DNA of 64,000 bases from Dromiciops gliroides (taxonomy: Eukaryota > Chordata > Mammalia > Microbiotheria > Microbiotheriidae): NCBI RefSeq assembly GCF_019393635.1, contig NC_057864.1, positions 476,550,617-476,614,616 of the forward strand, given 5' to 3'. Of the stretch, positions 32,045-42,884 are shown in pieces. How positions within the stretch are numbered: the first letter of the stretch is position 1; each line of letters begins with the position of its first letter. Below the pieces are notes generated by a model. That model was given only the letters and a program-made list of their open reading frames with translations, did no database searches and was not told where the DNA came from. Made by a program: the position numbers and the translations under genes.

Positions 32045-32212
32045 TTTTTGTTTGTTTGTTTGTTTATTCATTCATTCATTCAGGGCAAAGAGGGCTAAGT
32101 GACTTGCCCAGGGTCACACAGAGTAATGTCAAGTGTCTGAGGCTGCATTTGAACTCAGGTCCTCCTGAATCCAGGGCCATTGCTCTATCCACTGCGCCAC
32201 ATAGCTGCCCCC
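32045..32212 (-). mobile_element. CORE-SINE (WSINE1/MAR1-type)
   Basis: Antisense copy whose tail is now (TTTG)n and (TTCA)n. Perfect 15-bp TSD cacaattaagttctt (32030-32044 and 32213-32227). Confidence 0.93.
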
Positions 32213-32329
32213 CACAATTAAGTTCTTAATGAGAGAAACACCAGACAAAGAAACTATCAGTAACCTGACAGTTCTTATCTGTGTGACTGAGGTCAGGTCT
32301 TTCAACCTCTGTGGAGGGTGGTTTCCTCC

Positions 32330-32500
32330 CTTTTCCTCAGCTGTGTGATCCTGGGCAAGTCACTTCAGTCCTATTTGCCTCAGTTCCTCATCTGTAACAT
32401 GGAGGCACACTGGAGAAGGAAATAGCAAAGTACTCCAGTATCTTTGTCAGGAAAACCCCATGGACTTTGTCACAGCCAGCCAGACATGACTGACCAGCCA
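32330..32500 (+). mobile_element. RTE-tailed SINE, 5'-truncated
   Basis: 'gtgatcctgggcaagtcact', 'ggagaaggaaatagcaaagt', 'actccagtatctttgtcagg' and 'ccagccagacatgactgacc' give the RTE-type tail. Confidence 0.75.
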
Positions 32501-32639
32501 CTTAATATACTTTTCTCACCTGTCCTCTCACAATGGATTTCACAGGGTTGTGAAACTTTAAATGCTCCCGCCGTGAACTCCCTCACTCCTGGGCCCTTTG
32601 CAGCCTGGCTTCCTGTCCCATCACTCACCTGGAACAGCT

Positions 32640-33025
32640 CTGTCCAAAGTTACCAAAAATCTCTGCCAAATCTGATGGTCTTTTCCCATCCTTGATTTCT
32701 CAAGCAGTATTTTACATTGCTCATGACCTTTTCCTCCTAGACACTCCCTTCTCTGTGTTTCTGTGAAGCCAATGTTCCTTTCTTAACTCTTTGGCCACTC
32801 CTTCTCAGGCTCATTTGTTGGATTATCACCCATGTCCCATCAAAAATCCTGGTCTCCTTTCTCTTCATTCTCTATGTTCTCTCAGTGACTTTGTCAGCTC
32901 CCAAAGGTTTAATTATTATCTCCTTGCGTGACTCCCAGGTCTACATATCCCACCCTAGTCTCTTACCTGAGCTCCTATTGCCATATCACTAACTAAATAT
33001 TAGACATTTTGAACTGGACGACCCC
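32640..33025 (+). repeat. L2-like ORF2 fragment
   Basis: 'cctagacactcccttctctg', 'tgactcccaggtctacatat' and 'ttgaactggacgacccctga' follow the order of the L2 reverse-transcriptase region as I know it. Decayed. Confidence 0.55.
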
Positions 33026-33039
33026 TGAATCTCCAGGTT

Positions 33040-33100
33040 TTTATATTATATTTATATTTATATTATATCATATCATATTATATTATATTATATTTATATA
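33040..33100. repeat. (TATAT)n A/T-rich low complexity
   Basis: Repeated 'tattatat' and 'tcatatcata' units, about 60 bp. Confidence 0.85.
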
Positions 33101-33130
33101 TTTGCAAGTATATGTAAAAAACTTTAGTAT

Positions 33131-33281
33131 TCTTTTTTTTTTTTAGTGAGGCAATTAGGGTTAAGTGACTTGCCCAGGGTCACACAGCTAGTAAGTGTTA
33201 AGTGTCTGAGGCCAGATTTGAACTTAGGTACTCCTGAATCCAGGGCTGGTGCTCTATCCACTGCGCCACCTAGCTGCCCCT
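33131..33281 (-). mobile_element. CORE-SINE (WSINE1/MAR1-type)
   Basis: Antisense full-length copy from a T-run to 'cacctagctgcccc'. An antisense L1 fragment starts right after it. Confidence 0.9.
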
Positions 33282-33448
33282 CTGTTCATTCTTATACCAC
33301 AATGGTATTCCATCACAATCGTATAGCACAACTTGTTCAGCCACTCCCCAATTGATGGGCATCAATTTACAATTTACAATTCTTTGCCACCACAAAGAGT
33401 TGCTATAAATATTTTTGTATATATAGATCCTTTTCCTTTTTTAAAAAT
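33282..33448 (-). mobile_element. L1 ORF2 fragment, antisense
   Basis: 'cacaatggtattccatcaca', 'cactccccaattgatgggca' and 'ctttgccaccacaaagagtt' parallel 23650-23790. A SINE with TSD interrupts it at 33459. Confidence 0.8.
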
Positions 33449-33458
33449 CTCCAGTTCT

Positions 33459-33604
33459 GGGGGCAGCTAGGTGGTGCAGTGGATAAAGTACTGGCCCTGG
33501 ATTTGGGAGGACCTGAGTTCATATTTGACCTCAGACACTTGACACTTACTAGCTGTGTGACCCTGGGCAAGTCACTTAACTCATTGCCCTGCCCCCCAAA
33601 AAAG
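33459..33604 (+). mobile_element. CORE-SINE (WSINE1/MAR1-type)
   Basis: Sense full-length copy. Perfect 10-bp TSD ctccagttct (33449-33458 and 33605-33614). Confidence 0.9.
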
Positions 33605-33614
33605 CTCCAGTTCT

Positions 33615-34375
33615 TGAGTTTGCTTTCCTTTGCCTTTTGTCTTTTAATATAAATGTGATTAACCACTGTATTACTGATTTGTATGTTTCATTACTCAAAC
33701 GCAACAGAGAAAAACAATAGGAAAAGTGCCTGGGAGAAAGAGAAATAGTTTTTATAACTGCAATATATATTCACCATGGCAGTTTTCCTGGCTAGGGGCT
33801 CAGAGCTATAGAAAGAGAATCGATTCCATTTGACAACTTTCCAGAGTTAAACCCACACACAGATCTCTCTGGGCAAAGGAGTCACCAGCTTTGGCAATGA
33901 GGAAGTGGTGATGAACTGGGACTGGTATGAAGATGGACTTTGGCCATTCTTTCTTCTCACTCTCTTCCCATAAGTGGTGTAAAAGGAAAACAAATCCTTG
34001 AAGGAATGGGCTGAGGCTATAAAGAAAGTCATAGCTGAAAGGAAGAACCAAGCCTGATCCATATATGGGAGCAAGGAACTGTGAGGCAGTAACCAGCCTG
34101 TTAGCAGCCCAGGAGAGCACCACATTCACAGCACTGACTGCTAGACTTATTTTTGAACAGGCTGTCTGTGCTTCTAGAATATAAACTTCCTGAGGACAGG
34201 GGCTGTTTCATTCTTTGTTTACTCAGCCCACTCACAGATATTCAATGTATCCCTTTTGGATCTAGACAAATCTAACAAAAATAAAAATAAAAAATAAGTT
34301 AAGTACCACAATAGAAGTTGAATATGATAAACTTCCAGTGATTAGTAAAGAAGAATAGAACATAATTTTATTTTA
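33615..34375. other. Unassigned intergenic stretch
   Basis: Includes a 107-codon antisense open frame (33806-34129) with no recognisable domain and no splice support. 34175-34260 looks like an L2 sense 3' end ('tataaacttcctgaggacag', 'gcccactcacagatattcaa'). Confidence 0.4.
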
Positions 34376-34377
34376 TT

Positions 34378-34482
34378 TTTGCGGGGCTAATAAGTGTCAA
34401 GTGTCTGAGGCCGGATTTGAACTCAGGTACTCCTGAATCCAGGGCCAGTGCTTTGTCCACTGCACCACCTAGCCGCCCCCCA
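34378..34482 (-). mobile_element. CORE-SINE with internal deletion
   Basis: Antisense copy missing the 'gttaagtgacttgcc...agctag' segment: 'tttttgcggggctaataagt' joins tail to middle. Confidence 0.85.
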
Positions 34483-35280
34483 GAATATTTAATATAACAT
34501 ATACATGTCTGTTGATTTCCCTTTTGGTAATAGCCATAGAGAAGCCCAGTTTTCCCACATAAACTCCAGAAAATATATGAAAAACATTCCAGAAAGATGA
34601 ATAACAAAAAAAGTGTTTAAAAAGCAGAAGTAAACTTCTATATCGAGCCCATGATGGCACAAAAAGACAGTCAGAAGTTGGCAGAGACAACATCTCACAG
34701 GGGCCTTTGAGGGGTACAGCAGAGGATGGAACCAATTCCCATTTAAAGGTCACACAAAGTAAAAGAGATCAGCCAAGGTCAGAAGCCACAAGACACTAGA
34801 CCACCAGAAAGGACAGGAGGTATGGAGAGATAGACGGAGAGGGACACGGAGACTCAGAGAGACAGAGAGAAACAGAAAGACACAGAGAGAGAGAGAGAGA
34901 GAGAGAGGCAGGCCAAGGTCTCAAACTACTTCTGACTCCATATAAATAGGTTGAGACAGTAGCACCCAGCCAAACTCCCTGATGAAACAGAGGAAGGCAA
35001 CAGAATGGATCAGAAAGCCAACTCCAACAATATATTACTTACAAGAAACACAGAATGACAAAGTTAAAATTAAGGGCTAAAGCAGATTTTATTTTATTAT
35101 TTTATTGTGTTTCAGGAAAACTCAAAAAATCAGGTGTAGTGATCATGATCTCAGAGAAAGAAACAAACAGATATGCTTAAAAGAGATAAGAAAGGACATC
35201 ACATTATGTTCACTGTCCTAGATAATGGAATATCAATACATCATATACATGTACCAAATGGCATTTCATCTAAGTATGGG
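34483..35280. other. Unassigned intergenic stretch with (GA)n
   Basis: No gene recognised. A GA-rich microsatellite lies at about 34850-34910. 35020-35260 may be decayed L1 ORF2 ('gagaaagaaacaaacagata') but I cannot confirm it. Confidence 0.45.
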
Positions 35281-35282
35281 AA

Positions 35283-35550
35283 GCAGCTAGGGGGAGCCAC
35301 AGTGCACAGAGCATAGTGCTTGGAGTCAAGAAGACTTAAATTCAAATCTGGGTACTAGCTGTGTGACCCAGGGCAAGTCACTTAACCTTAGTCAGCCTCA
35401 GTTTTTTCATCTCTAAAATGGGAATAATTATAGCACCTGCTTCCCAAGGTTGTTTACAAGGATCAAAGGGGATAATAAATGTAAACTTTCTAGCCTTCTA
35501 GCACATTAATAAGCATTATATAAATGTTAGCTATTATCATTATTACTCGA
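35283..35550 (+). repeat. MIR/THER1-like CORE-SINE, full length
   Basis: Head 'gcagctagggggagccacag', then 'tgacccagggcaagtcactt', 'aaatgggaataattatagca' and the tail 'ttagctattatcattattac'. This joins a young-SINE-like head to a MIR-type tail. Confidence 0.75.
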
Positions 35551-35599
35551 ATAAAAATTTAATAGAATTACAGGGAGAAAGATAACAATGTTATAAAAT

Positions 35600-35757
35600 T
35601 TTTTGTTGTTCAGGCATGTGTGACTCTCCATGACCCCACTTGGCAAAGATATTGGAGTGGTTTGCCATTTCCTTCTCCAGCTCATCTCACAGATGAGGAG
35701 ACTGGGGCAAACAGGGTTAAGTGAATTGCCCAAGATCACATAGCTAGTAACTAATTT
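35600..35757 (-). mobile_element. RTE-tailed SINE, antisense
   Basis: 'ttgttgttcaggcatgtgtg', 'ggcaaagatattggagtggt', 'ttgccatttccttctccagc' then 'gaggagactggggcaaacag'. A younger SINE with TSD adjoins at 35763. Confidence 0.8.
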
Positions 35758-35762
35758 TATTT

Positions 35763-35931
35763 ATTTATTTATTTATTTAAATTTTTTTTTTTTTTAGTGA
35801 GGCAATTGGGGTTAAGTGACTTGCCCAGGGTCACACAGCTAGTAAGGGTTAAGTGTCTGAGGCCAGATTTAAATTCAGGTCCTCCTGACTCCAGGGCCAG
35901 TGCTCTATCCACTGTGCCATCTAGCTGCCTC
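35763..35931 (-). mobile_element. CORE-SINE (WSINE1/MAR1-type)
   Basis: Antisense full-length copy with a (TTTA)n-rich tail. TSD actaattttattt (about 35750-35762 and 35932-35944). Confidence 0.9.
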
Positions 35932-35999
35932 ACTAATTTTATTTTTAAAAGTGGAAAAAAAAATTGCCAACATAAAAAATTAAAGAAGAAAACTAACAA

Positions 36000-37340
36000 G
36001 AAATAAAGTTATTACAACTGTTTATCCAATCATATGCCAGCAAAAATAATTTAATTGAAAGGGGTGAATGTCTACAAAAAATATAAAATACACAGATTAT
36101 CAGAATACAGAATGTAAATAATACAGGCTCAGAAATAGAAACTGAACTCCCATAAATGAATTCCCAAAGGAGAAAAAAACAAGATTGACTTATGAGTGAA
36201 TTCTATTCAACAGTGAAAGAATAATTAACTTCTTCAATTTTACATAAATTGTTTGCAAAAATAGAAAAATATGGAATCTTAACAAATTCTTTCTTTGAGA
36301 CAAATATAGTCCTGATACCTACACCAGGGAGAGATAAGTCAGGGAAAGAAAACAATAGATCAATATCTTTCATGAATATCAATGCAAAAATACTGAATAA
36401 CAATTTAGCAAAGAGGTTACAATGTATTAAAAAGGTTACACTATGACCAGATTGGGTTTATGCCAGAAATGCAGGGTTGCTTCAATGTTTTTAAACTATT
36501 TGACCTTAATCATTGATTATATTTTTAAATTTTATTGGGGGGGGGCAATTAGGGTTAAGTGACTTGCCCAGGGTCACATAGCTAGTAAGTGTCAAGTGTC
36601 TGAGGTCAGATTTGAACTCAGGTCCTCCTGAATCCAGGGCAGGTGCTTTATCTACCACCTACCTGCTTTATCTACCTGTACCACCTAGCTGCTCCTTAAT
36701 CATTGATTATATCAACAGATGCAGAAAAAGATTTTGCAAAAATATTTTCCACATTTATGTAACCAACACTAAAAAGCATAGCAATAACTTGACCTTTTCT
36801 TAATATGATAAATAGTATCTATCTCAAACCAAGAGCAATCATCTATAAAGAAAAAACATTAGAAACCATTCTAATAAGATCTGGGTAAAGTAAAATTGTC
36901 CATTGTCACATTATTATTCTATATAGGTTTCTAGAAATACCAGCTATAGCAATAAGACAAGAAAAAAGAAATTGAGGGGAAAAGCATAGGCAAAAAATAA
37001 GCAAAATTATAGCTTTTGCAAAGAATATAATGATTTGCTTAGAAAACTCATGATTCAACTTCTAGAAAACAGAAATACTTGACAATGGCAGTAAAGTAGC
37101 AGAGTATAAAAATAAACTCACAAAAAGTCATTAGCCTTGCTATACATTTCCAAGAAACCAGCAGAAAAGAAAAGAACCTAAAGAAGCACCCAACTTGTCA
37201 AGGCCAGACAAATTGTGGTGTGTGAATGTGATAGAATACTAATAAGAAATGACAAAAGGAACAGTTTCAGAGAAACCTGGGATGACTTGTATGAACTGAT
37301 GCAGAGTGAAGTAGGCAGAACCAGGAGCACAATTTATGCA
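36000..37340 (+). mobile_element. Old L1 ORF2 remnant (RT region to 3' end)
   Basis: Short in-phase pieces of the L1 reverse transcriptase are readable, such as [20 protein letters not shown] followed by [13 protein letters not shown] (near 36320-36420), and an INRC-like stretch near 36700. Near 37200-37330 the ORF2 C-terminal region is seen ('agagaaacctgggatgactt'). Many frameshifts and stops are present. A younger SINE interrupts it at 36523-36693. Confidence 0.75.
36523..36693 (-). mobile_element. CORE-SINE nested in L1 remnant
   Basis: Antisense copy with a local duplication near its head: 'tgctttatctaccacctacc' is followed by a second 'tgctttatctacc'. Perfect 19-bp TSD ccttaatcattgattatat (36504-36522 and 36694-36712). 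Confidence 0.93.
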
Positions 37341-37344
37341 ATTT

Positions 37345-37585
37345 TTTAGAGGCAGCTCAGTGATGTGGTGAATAGAGTACTGGACTTGAAATCAGAAAGA
37401 CAAAAAAATCACTTTAGAACCTACCAGCCAGGTAGCCTTGAGCAAGTTACTTAACATCTGAGACACAATTTCTTCATCTGTAAAATGGGGAAAATGTACT
37501 TTATGGGGTTATAGTGAGGAATAAATGAAATATTATTTATAAAGTGCTTAGTAAAACTTAAAGCACTTTATAAATGCTAGCTATT
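37345..37585 (+). repeat. MIR/THER1-like CORE-SINE
   Basis: 'gaggcagctcagtgatgtgg', 'cttgagcaagttacttaaca', 'cttcatctgtaaaatgggga' and 'aagcactttataaatgctag' in order: near full length. Confidence 0.8.
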
Positions 37586-37636
37586 TTTAGCAACAACATT
37601 GTAAAATCAAGTTTGAAAGACTTAAGAATTCTGATC

Positions 37637-37781
37637 GGGCAACTAGATGGCGCAGTGGATAGAGCACTGGCCCTGGAGTCAGGAGTACCTGAGCTCAAAT
37701 CTGGCTTCAGACACTTAACACTAGCTGTGTGACCCTGGGCAAGTCACTTAACCCCAACTGCCTCACTAAAAAAAAAAAAAA
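37637..37781 (+). mobile_element. CORE-SINE (WSINE1/MAR1-type)
   Basis: Sense copy. Perfect 10-bp TSD aattctgatc (37627-37636 and 37782-37791). Confidence 0.92.
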
Positions 37782-37791
37782 AATTCTGATC

Positions 37792-38950
37792 AATGGAATA
37801 AATAAGTATGATTCTGGAGGACCGATGATGAACTCCACTTGACTATGCATATTTGTTACTTTTCAAAGTAGGTAGTAGGAAGGGGGGAAAAAGTCTGTTA
37901 ATTGAAAAATTAGATTAAAAATTTGTAAAAAGCAGAAAGAAACAAAAATCATAGGAATATTTTTTTTAAAACCCTGCAGAAATAGGGGCAGCTAGATGGC
38001 GAAGTGTTTAAAGCACCGGCCCTAGATTCAGCAGTACCTGAGTTCAAATCCGGCCTCAGATACTTGACACTTACTAGCTGTGTGACCCTGGGCAAGTCAC
38101 TTAACCCCCATTGCCTACAAAAAAAAAAAAACCCACAAAAAACAAAACAAAACCCTGCAGAAATAAAGGAAGACAAACAATTGGAGGAGAATTAATTGCT
38201 CATGGTTGGGCCATGCTAATATAATTAAAATGACAATACTACTCAAATTAATTTATAGATTCATTGGTATATCAAACTACAAAAGGATTCCTTTATAGAA
38301 CTAGACAAAAGTATAAGAGAATTCATCTGGAGAAACAAAAGGTAAAGAATCTCATAGGAAATCATGAAAAAAGTGGGAAGGAAGGGGGCATAGGAGAACC
38401 AAATCTCAAAGTACACTACAAAATATCTAATGATCAAAATGGTCCTGGTTAAAAATAGAAAAGTTGGTCAGTGGAACAGATTAGGTACACAAGATCCAGA
38501 AATAATGTAATACAGTAGCATGGTGTTCAATAAACCCAAGGACACAAACTACTAGGCTAATAAAGACTCACTATCTGACAAAAGCTGCTGGGAAAACCGG
38601 AAAGCAATCTGGGAGATCAACATCTCATACCATAGACTAAAAAAAATAATACAGTTAACAACTTCAGGGAAGTAGCAAGGTATAAAATAAACCCACAGAC
38701 ATCATTGGCCTTCTGAAGTCTGATGATAAAGCATGCTTCATACCTCTTGGAGGAGAGCCATTAAGACAGTAGTTGTGGAATGAAGTATGCATCTTCAAAC
38801 ACAACCATTACAACAGAAATTTGTTTTGCTTGATTGTACTTCTGCTACAAGGGAGGACTTTTGTGGGGGCCTGGAGGGGGGAGACAGGGGAGAGTTAGGG
38901 AGAAAATGGGAGGGGTAGTGATTGTATTGGAAAAAAAGAGAATGAACAAT
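37792..38950 (+). mobile_element. Second decayed L1 ORF2/3'UTR remnant
   Basis: Between 38165 and 38660 frames resemble L1 ORF2 (for example GIGEPNLKVHYKISNDQN near 38390-38445, and an SS...DKSCWENRK-like stretch near 38580). 38700-38950 resembles the L1 3'UTR. A SINE interrupts it at 37985-38149. Confidence 0.65.
37985..38149 (+). mobile_element. CORE-SINE (WSINE1/MAR1-type)
   Basis: Sense copy with an A/C-rich tail. Perfect 16-bp TSD aaaccctgcagaaata (37969-37984 and 38150-38165). Confidence 0.92.
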
Positions 38951-39150
38951 TTAAAAATACAGAAAAGGAAGTTCAGAAAGAGACACAGACAAGCAGTGGG
39001 ACGTTGGCCCAGCCATGTTAAAGTGAATACAATGGGGAAGTGGACAAAGAAGGCCCATTGCTGGGAGAACAGGGAGGTGACTCATGTCAGTATTTGATGA
39101 GCCTGCTTCGGAAAGGTCATGATGTCTTGGAATGGACCGGCGCCATTCTT

Positions 39151-39300
39151 TTTTTTTTTTTTTTGTCGGGGCAATTGGGGTTAAGTGACTTGCCCAGGGT
39201 CACACAGCTAGTAAGTGTTAAGTGTCTGAGGCCGGATTTGAACTCAGGTACTCCTGAATCCAGGGCTGGTGCTCTATCCACTGCACCACCTAGCTGCCCT
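39151..39300 (-). mobile_element. CORE-SINE (WSINE1/MAR1-type)
   Basis: Antisense full-length copy. 16-bp TSD gaccggcgccattctt (39135-39150) and gaccggctccattctt (39301-39316), one mismatch. Confidence 0.93.
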
Positions 39301-39316
39301 GACCGGCTCCATTCTT

Positions 39317-39686
39317 CACGGCAGAGTGTTTCTGTATCACCTACTACCTGGCAAAGAAAAGGCCTTTAGATTGGTTTCTGAGCCAGAAATGAGAGTAACA
39401 AAGGCCTCAATGCAGAAATTCTCCAATTTTGTTTCCTGCACACCATGAGGTTTCAGTATGGTTCTTGGAGCTTCAGAGGATAAGTGAAGGGGGGGGGCCT
39501 TCTCCCCCTTCATCAGCCAATGAAAGAATGGCTTCCCAGACATCACATGCAGTCAAAGGTGGAGCTGGCACCTCAGACTGGAACTGACTGACAGATTTTG
39601 ATCAGGTCCCCTCGGGTCAAGTTTTCAATACTGAAGGTTCGGGAACTCAGTTTCACCAGTTGGAGGAAGAGGGAAACCAGATAATG
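39317..39686. other. Intergenic, nothing recognised
   Basis: About 370 bp without a familiar repeat or coding signal. Confidence 0.5.
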
Positions 39687-39698
39687 AGCAATTCTTTC

Positions 39699-39865
39699 AT
39701 TTTATAATTTAATTTAATTTTTTTCTTTTTTTGGTGAAGCAATTGGGGTTAAGTGACTTGTCCAGGGTCACACAGCTAGTGTCAAGTGTCTGACACTGGA
39801 TTTGAACTCAGATCCTCCCGACTCCAGGGCCAGTGCTCTGTCCACTGCACCACCTAGCTGCCCCA
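39699..39865 (-). mobile_element. CORE-SINE, first of two at one target
   Basis: Antisense copy with an A/T-rich decayed tail. Flanked by agcaattctttc at 39687-39698 and 39866-39877. Confidence 0.9.
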
Positions 39866-39877
39866 AGCAATTCTTTC

Positions 39878-40051
39878 TTTTTTTTGTTTGTTTGTTTTTG
39901 GGGGGTTTTTTGCAGGGCAATGAGGGTTAAGTGATTTGCCCAGGGTCACACAGCTAGTAAGTATGTCAAGTGTCTGAGGCCAGATTTGAACTCAAGTCCT
40001 CCTGAATCCAGGGCCGGTGCTTTATCCACTGAGCCACCTAGCTGCCCCCCA
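39878..40051 (-). mobile_element. CORE-SINE, second of two at one target
   Basis: Antisense copy with a (TTTG)n tail. Flanked by agcaattctttc at 39866-39877 and 40052-40063. Confidence 0.9.
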
Positions 40052-40149
40052 AGCAATTCTTTCATGCTAATTAGACCCAGAAGTGAATAATGAACCAGAT
40101 GGTCAATTGATTTATAATGGGAGAAAGATCTGACAGGATATGAGGATCA

Positions 40150-40680
40150 TAGATCCAGAGCTGGAATGGCCCTAAATGCTTTCATATGCATGTAGAGTCA
40201 CTGATGGTGTGCTGGGAGAGAACCCTCAGAGGCCATCTAATCCAACCTCATTTAACAGAAAGAGAAACAGAGGCCCAGCCATATTTGTCTAAAGTCACAG
40301 TCATCAAGAGAAACAGGATTCTCATCCGGGACTTCCCAGTTATGGCTCTGCCACTTGCTACCCAGTCTTGGCCAAGGAACTTTGTTTCTGGGTCTTGCTT
40401 CCTTAAGCTATGAAATGGAGAGACTGGACTGCATGGCCCCTAACAGCCCTTCCAGCTTGAAATCTTATGGCTCTAGTGAGTGGATCTCTAAGGACACGAA
40501 GACAACTCGTGTGACAATGTGCAAGCCACATAAACTCTCCATGTCTCAGCTTCTTTCTAAAATGCGGACAGTATGTTCTGTTCTTCACAGTTCTGTTGTG
40601 AGCAACATGCTTTGTAAACCTCCAAGTCCCATAGAGATGAGGGGCCATGGTCATTTGGAATTATTCTAGAGCCTAAGACT
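40150..40680. repeat. Two MIR/THER1-like fragments
   Basis: 40160-40315 is antisense ('cagagctggaatggccctaa', 'cagaggcccagccatatttg'). 40340-40475 is sense ('ggctctgccacttgctaccc', 'cccttccagcttgaaatctt'). Confidence 0.6.
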
Positions 40681-40794
40681 TCTTTCAAGCATAGAAAGGC
40701 TAACTTTGATATATTACTTGAAAGTATGGGGGGGCGGGGTTAAATAAGCTTTCCATGTTATCTCACTGTCCTAGCACAACCATGAGATCATTTG

Positions 40795-40965
40795 TTCAGT
40801 CGTGTCCAACTCTTCATGATCCCATTTGGGATTGTCTTGGCAGAGATACTAGAGTGGTTGGACATTTCCTTCTCAAGCTCATTTGACAGAACCAGAGGCA
40901 AACACAGTTAAAGGACTTACCTAGGATCACACAGCTAGTGTCTGAGGCTGGATTTGAAATGTATA
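40795..40965 (-). mobile_element. RTE-tailed SINE, antisense
   Basis: 'cagtcgtgtccaactcttca', 'gatcccatttgggattgtct' and 'agtggttggacatttccttc' form the antisense RTE-like end, followed by 'cacacagctagtgtctgagg'. Confidence 0.8.
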
Positions 40966-41057
40966 GTCCCCAGTATTGTAAGCATCAGAGGTAAGACTCG
41001 AACCCAGGTCTTCCTTATCCCAAGCCAAAAGCTTTTTCCACATTACCATGGAAGGGA

Positions 41058-41325
41058 GTTGTATGGGGCAGCTATTTCAAGCAGTGGATAAAGTACAGGG
41101 CCTGGAGTCATGAAGACCTGAGGTCATATATAACCAGCTGTGTGACCCTGAGCAAGTCACTTAACTGTGTTGGGCTCAGTTTCCTTATCTGTAAAACTTC
41201 TGTTTAAAACTTCTATGTTTAGATTCACAATGGAGAATAAAATGGCAAACCACTCCAGTATCTCTGCTAAGAAAACCCCCCAAAAGGATCACAGATTTGG
41301 ACAGGACTGAAATGACTAAACCACA
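41058..41325 (+). mobile_element. RTE-tailed SINE, sense
   Basis: 'ggggcagctatttcaagcag' head, 'gtgaccctgagcaagtcact' middle, then 'ggcaaaccactccagtatct', 'gctaagaaaacc' and 'ggacaggactgaaatgacta' tail. Confidence 0.8.
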
Positions 41326-41331
41326 AACACC

Positions 41332-41480
41332 TGTGTTTTTTTGTTTTGGTTTTGGTGGAGCAATGAGGGTTAAGTGGCTTGCCCAGGGTCACACAGCTAG
41401 TAAGTGTCAAATGTCTGAGGCCTGATTTGAACTCAGGTTCTCCTGAATCCAGGGCCAGTGCTTTATCCACTTACCAACTG
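41332..41480 (-). mobile_element. CORE-SINE (WSINE1/MAR1-type)
   Basis: Antisense copy from 'tttttttgttttggttttgg' to 'gctttatccacttaccaact'. The head is shortened. Confidence 0.85.
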
Positions 41481-41612
41481 TTATTAAAATATATTTCCTT
41501 TGACTGTTAGGGTGACCTGATCGATCACCATTCTCCACTATGGGGGAAAATGTTATTGTTCACTAGACTCAGAGCCCCTTCTCCCTGGGCAGAGCTAGAT
41601 AAAAAATGGCAG

Positions 41613-41767
41613 GGGCAGCTAGGTGGCGCAGTGGATAAAGCACCAGCCCTGGATTCAGGAGGACCTGAATTCAAATCCTGCCTCAGACACTTGACACTTA
41701 CTAGCTGTGTGACCCTGGGCAAGTCACTTAACCCCCATTGCCCCACAAAACCAAAAAACAACAAAAA
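41613..41767 (+). mobile_element. CORE-SINE (WSINE1/MAR1-type)
   Basis: Sense full-length copy. Perfect 12-bp TSD aaaaaatggcag (41601-41612 and 41768-41779). Confidence 0.93.
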
Positions 41768-41779
41768 AAAAAATGGCAG

Positions 41780-42244
41780 ACTCTTCCTCTAGACTCCATG
41801 CAGAGTCTCCAATGTCTTCTTCATTTATCATTCCTGGGATTAGCATTTCCGTGTCATTTTCCCCTTTGATTCCACAGGTCTTACTCCAATGATTTTTGGC
41901 CTCCTCCACTTTGGTATTTCTTGCAACAATGCAGATTTGAAGCCATCCATGCCACTTATGCATCTGGCCCAAGGATGCTTTCCCAGGTGTGGCACACCCA
42001 ACTGGCTAGGGTCTTTTTCAAGTCTTCTCAACATTACCAAGATGCCACTGGAGACCATGATTGTCTTGCCACCCAACCAGTGCATCTTTTTTGATCATTC
42101 ATTTATTGTATGATATCCTTTCCACAATTTCTCCCACACAATTACTGACGTTGCTGCCTACTCAAGCCTACCATGCCCCTCTCCAATGCCCTTTGGCAAC
42201 TGTCTTGTTCCCATGATTTGCAAGAGCACATCACCAAAAGTATA
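41780..42244. other. Unassigned stretch with antisense open frames
   Basis: Two overlapping antisense frames of about 80 codons (41840-42085 and 41724-41972) read plausible but unfamiliar protein (for example VSSGILVMLRRLEKDPSQLG). It could be a processed pseudogene with one frameshift or chance. No domain is recognised. Confidence 0.3.
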
Positions 42245-42790
42245 TTAGTTTGGAAAGACAGGCCTCATGGATGGAAGAATGGCTGAACAAAATTTAAGAC
42301 ACAAATGTATTGTGGTATCATTATTAAAAAAAAAACAATTCTGAGAAGCCTGGGAAAACATGTGTGAACTGATGGAAATAAGCATAACAAAGTAAGCAAT
42401 ATACACAATGACTCCAACAATGCGTATTGAAAGACACTCTCCCTCCCCCCTCCCCCAACAAAAAACCCTGAAACTGAACACTGTCTAATTGTAAACATCA
42501 AAGTCAGCCCAGGAAAAGTAACTGCCTTCCCTTCTCCAAAGAGGAGGGAGCCCAAGGATATGGAACATTATATTGACTGTCAGGCTCAGTTAACCACTGG
42601 CTGTTTTGCTGCTTTTTTTCCTCTTTCATTTATTCATCTTTGGTACAAAATATGGCTTGAAAGGGGAGGGATATATCTGGAAAAAGGCACGTGAAAACAG
42701 AAGTCTGTAAGATTTTTAAAAATACAAATAATAAAATAGAGACAGTTCTTTGTTACAGGGAGAAATTCGTAATTAAGAAAAACTTTTCAA
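42245..42790 (+). mobile_element. L1-like 3' end
   Basis: Sense order typical of a marsupial L1 3' end: 'ggaagaatggctgaacaaaa', 'tgagaagcctgggaaaacat', 'gtgaactgatggaaataagc', 'aaaccctgaaactgaacact', then 'ggagggatatatctggaaaa'. Decayed. Confidence 0.7.
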
Positions 42791-42884
42791 TTTCCCAAAG
42801 ACAGACTGGGCGACTGCTCCTCCGGCTCAATGACAGGAAGTATCATGGTCTCCTTACAGCCTATCTGTGCCCGTGTATTCCCAG

